From CAZUCD01 sp964618855 (GTDB taxonomy: Bacteria; Sumerlaeota; Sumerlaeia; SLMS01; JANRJK01), in contig CAZUCD010000178.1 of assembly GCA_964618855.1 (NCBI GenBank), positions 1 through 6,994 on the forward strand: a stretch of DNA of 6,994 nt. Reading direction: 5' to 3'. Numbering within the stretch: the first letter of the stretch is position 1; every line of letters begins with the position of its first letter. Made by a program: the position numbers and the translations under genes. This document shows, in pieces, positions 5,213-6,994 of this stretch. The notes beneath the pieces are model-generated. The model searched no databases, had not been told where the DNA came from, and saw nothing but the letters and a program-made list of their open reading frames with translations.

Positions 5213-6762
5213 ATGCGAGCCCTGCTTTCCGTTAGCGACAAGACGGGATTGATCGATCTTGCGCGCGGCCTCGCGGGGCTTGGCGCGGAGCTCGTCGCCA
5301 CCGGTGGCACGGCGCGCACCCTCCGCGAGGCGGGCCTTCCCACGTCCGACGTCGCCGACGCAACCCGCTTCCCGGAGATGCTCGACGGCCGCGTGAAGAC
5401 CCTTCATCCGGCCATCCACGGCGCCCTCCTGGCCCGCAGGGACGAGCCCTCCCACATGGACGCCATCCGCGGCCACGGCATCAGCCCCATGGACGTGGTC
5501 GTGGTGAACCTCTATCCCTTCGCGGCGGCAGTCTCCGACCCGTCCGTTCCGGAAGCCCACGCCATCGAGAACATCGACATCGGCGGGCCCGCCATGCTGC
5601 GCTCCGCCTCCAAGAACTTCGAGTCCGTCACCGTCCTGTGCGATCCCGCGGACTACGGGGAAGCCCTCTCGCGCCTCCGGAGTGGCGGCACGACCCGCGA
5701 GTGGAGGAGGTCCCTCGCCCTCAAGGCCTTCCGCCACACCTCGACCTACGACGCGACCATCGCCGAGTGGCTCGCGCGCACCGGCGACTCGGATGAGTTC
5801 CCGGCGGAATTGGCCCTCGCGGCCCGGCGCGTCCAGCCCCTGCGCTACGGCGAAAACCCGCACCAGCGCGCCGCGTTCTATGCCGTGCCCGGACCCGCAG
5901 AGACCAGCCTCGCCTCCGCGCGACAGCTTCAGGGCAAGGAACTCTCCTACAACAACATCCTGGACGGCGATGGCGCCCTGGAGGCCGTGCGCGACTTCGC
6001 CGACCTCGCACCCGCCGCATGCGTCATCGTCAAGCACGGCAACCCATGCGGCATCGCCCTGGGAGCGACCAGCCTCGAGGCGTTCGAGGCAGCCCGCGCC
6101 ACCGACCCGGATTCCGCCTTTGGCGGCATCATCGCCCTGTCCGCCCCAGCCGATGAAGAAACGGCCCGCGCCATCCGCGACATGTTCATCGAGGTCGTCA
6201 TAGCCCCCGCGTTCGACGAAGGCGCGCGCGCAGCCTTCGCCCCCAAGAAGAGCCTGCGCCTCCTGGAGACCGGCCCATTCACGCCGCGCAAGCCACGCGT
6301 CCTGGCGCGATCCGTGGTCGGCGGCATGCTGCTCGTGGACCGCGACCTGGGCACGGTCGGCCTCGCGGACCTCAAGTGCGTCACCCGCGCTGTCCCTTCG
6401 GAGGCCGACCTCTCCGGCCTCCTCTTCGCATGGCGATGCGCAAAGTGGGTGAAGAGCAACGCCATCGTGTATGCCGGATCCCGCGCGACCATCGGCATTG
6501 GCGCAGGCCAGATGTCCCGCGTGGACTCCGCCCGCATCGGCGCAATGAAGGCCCGTTCATCGCTCGATGGCTGCTACCTCGCGAGCGACGCGTTCTTCCC
6601 GTTCCGAGACGGCGTGGATTCCGCGGCGGCCCATGGCGTGCGCGCCATCATCCAGCCCGGCGGCAGCGTCCGCGACCCGGAGGTCATCACCGCGGCCGAC
6701 GAGCACGGCATGGCGATNNNNNNNNNNTGGTCTTCACCGGCATGCGGCACTTCAGGCACTGA
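5213..6762 (+). CDS. purH: Bifunctional AICAR formyltransferase / IMP cyclohydrolase (frame interrupted by assembly gap)
   Basis: PurH carries out the last two steps of IMP synthesis in the cytosol: formylation of AICAR with 10-formyltetrahydrofolate, then ring closure to IMP. The N-terminal MGS-like cyclohydrolase domain (about 1-190) opens with ALLSVSDKTGL and has RVKTLHPAIHGALLARR (60-76) and NIDIGGPAMLRSASKN (120-135). The transformylase domain follows with LRYGENPHQ (210-218), the catalytic Lys-His in IVKHGNPCG (272-280; K274, H275), DPDSAFGGI (298-306) and KSNAIVYA (414-421). The frame is open from the ATG at 5213 to 6717, then meets ten Ns; the family's C-terminal VFTGMRHFRH and TGA lie beyond them in another frame. 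Closing the gap as a 1-nt overlap gives an intact 512-aa protein, the normal length. AAGGA (5201-5205) sits 7 nt before the ATG. Transcribed divergently from the signalling cluster. Identification is certain; the frame break is judged artificial. Confidence 0.97.
6718..6727. other. Ten-N scaffold gap inside purH
   Basis: Ten unknown bases interrupt purH at codon 502. The conserved PurH ending expects Ala-Met-Val-Phe-Thr here. The left flank ends GCGAT and the right flank begins TGGTCTTC, so merging them by their shared T gives GCG ATG GTC TTC, which restores the family sequence with no residue missing. A length of ten cannot keep the frame; a length congruent to 2 modulo 3 (including minus 1) is needed. 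The Ns are therefore a placeholder, not real sequence length. Confidence 0.9.
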
Positions 6763-6772
6763 GGCGCGGCGG

Positions 6773-6796
6773 GCGCGCTGGCCGCGTCCAGCGCGC
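6773..6796. terminator. Hairpin between convergent genes, possible bidirectional terminator
   Basis: GCGCGCTGG (6773-6781) pairs perfectly with CCAGCGCGC (6788-6796), a 9-bp stem with a 6-nt loop. It lies 10 nt after the purH stop and reaches into the stop codon of the converging minus-strand gene. Position and stability suit a shared transcription end, but neither side has a T-run, so Rho-independent termination is not proven. Confidence 0.45.
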
Positions 6797-6994
6797 TACT
6801 GCTGCCTCGACAATCGCTCCCTCAGCCGCTTGGCGACGGCCGACGCATCGTCTCCCGTGATGGTCTCGATGATCGACGCGATTCGTTGCGCCTCTGGGCG
6901 TGCGCGGGCGGCGCGCCGCGCCCCTTCCCCCAGCGCCCGGCCGAGCGACACCACGGCGGCGCCCCCCGTGTCCGCGACCCACCGCGCGGCCACC
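6796..6994 (-). CDS. C-terminal 65 residues of an unrecognised protein (5' part outside window)
   Basis: The frame is open from the right window edge to a TAG at 6796-6798. I do not recognise the family. What can be seen is an alanine- and arginine-rich, probably helical tail: a segment with GGAAVVSLGRALGEGARRA, then IASIIETITGDD and a final basic helix AVAKRLRERLSRQQ. The GTG at 6991-6993 is probably an internal valine, since the frame stays open to the edge. It converges on purH with a 33-nt gap. Codon use is GC-rich, like the neighbours. A C-terminal helix of a larger enzyme (for example a GT-B-fold protein) is conceivable but unsupported. Confidence 0.55.
   Translation of the reverse strand, partial: VAARWVADTGGAAVVSLGRALGEGARRAARARPEAQRIASIIETITGDDASAVAKRLRERLSRQQ

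Noticed and set aside
5015..6037. Minus-strand open frame (340 codons) opposite purH and running through the intergenic region
   Set aside because: It is antisense to the well-conserved purH and has a glycine- and valine-rich product with no recognisable domain; it is a shadow frame.
6718..6762. purH as a pseudogene with a frameshift
   Set aside because: The only break is at a run of Ns, and both flanks match the family perfectly when joined with a 1-nt overlap.
1..6994. CRISPR arrays, insertion sequences, tRNA or rRNA genes
   Set aside because: I saw no regularly spaced repeats, transposase motifs, terminal inverted repeats or RNA gene signatures; nearly all the window is explained by protein genes.

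Overview
The window is GC-rich (roughly two thirds G+C by eye) bacterial DNA with very tightly packed genes. It contains a run of ten Ns, so it probably comes from a scaffolded draft or metagenome assembly. The kinase has two membrane segments and a periplasm-type sensor, and pdxB and purH are housekeeping genes. This fits a high-GC, probably Gram-negative bacterium, but I cannot place the phylum from the sequence.

Layout, left to right. (1) 1-423, minus strand: the first 141 residues of erythronate-4-phosphate dehydrogenase (pdxB), cut by the window edge. (2) 501-5018, minus strand: four signalling genes separated by only 2-4 nt and transcribed from right to left. They are a membrane histidine kinase (712 aa), a stand-alone CheY-like receiver (122 aa), a receiver fused to a SpoIIE/RsbU-type PP2C phosphatase (397 aa), and a 268-aa protein that joins an RsbW/SpoIIAB-type ATP-binding serine kinase domain to an RsbV/SpoIIAA-type STAS domain. 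(3) 5019-5212: the divergent control region between the kinase and purH, with an inverted repeat and a short direct repeat. (4) 5213-6762, plus strand: purH, complete apart from a ten-N assembly gap near its 3' end that breaks the reading frame. (5) 6796-6994, minus strand: the last 65 residues of an unrecognised protein converging on purH, with a 9-bp perfect stem hairpin between the two genes.

How the signalling genes probably work together (inference from families): the kinase senses a periplasmic or membrane cue and phosphorylates the free receiver and/or the receiver of the phosphatase. The activated phosphatase removes phosphate from the serine of the STAS domain. The STAS domain then binds the serine kinase domain, which lets go of its target (classically a sigma factor). 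The module is a two-component system wired into a partner switch. Its notable feature is that the kinase/anti-sigma domain and its own substrate/antagonist sit on one polypeptide, with a good internal ribosome binding site and ATG exactly at the domain boundary. Read across the 2-nt gap, the domain order receiver-PP2C-HATPase-STAS matches the HsbR-HsbA type of system, with the gene break moved by one domain. No sigma factor or other output gene lies in the window.
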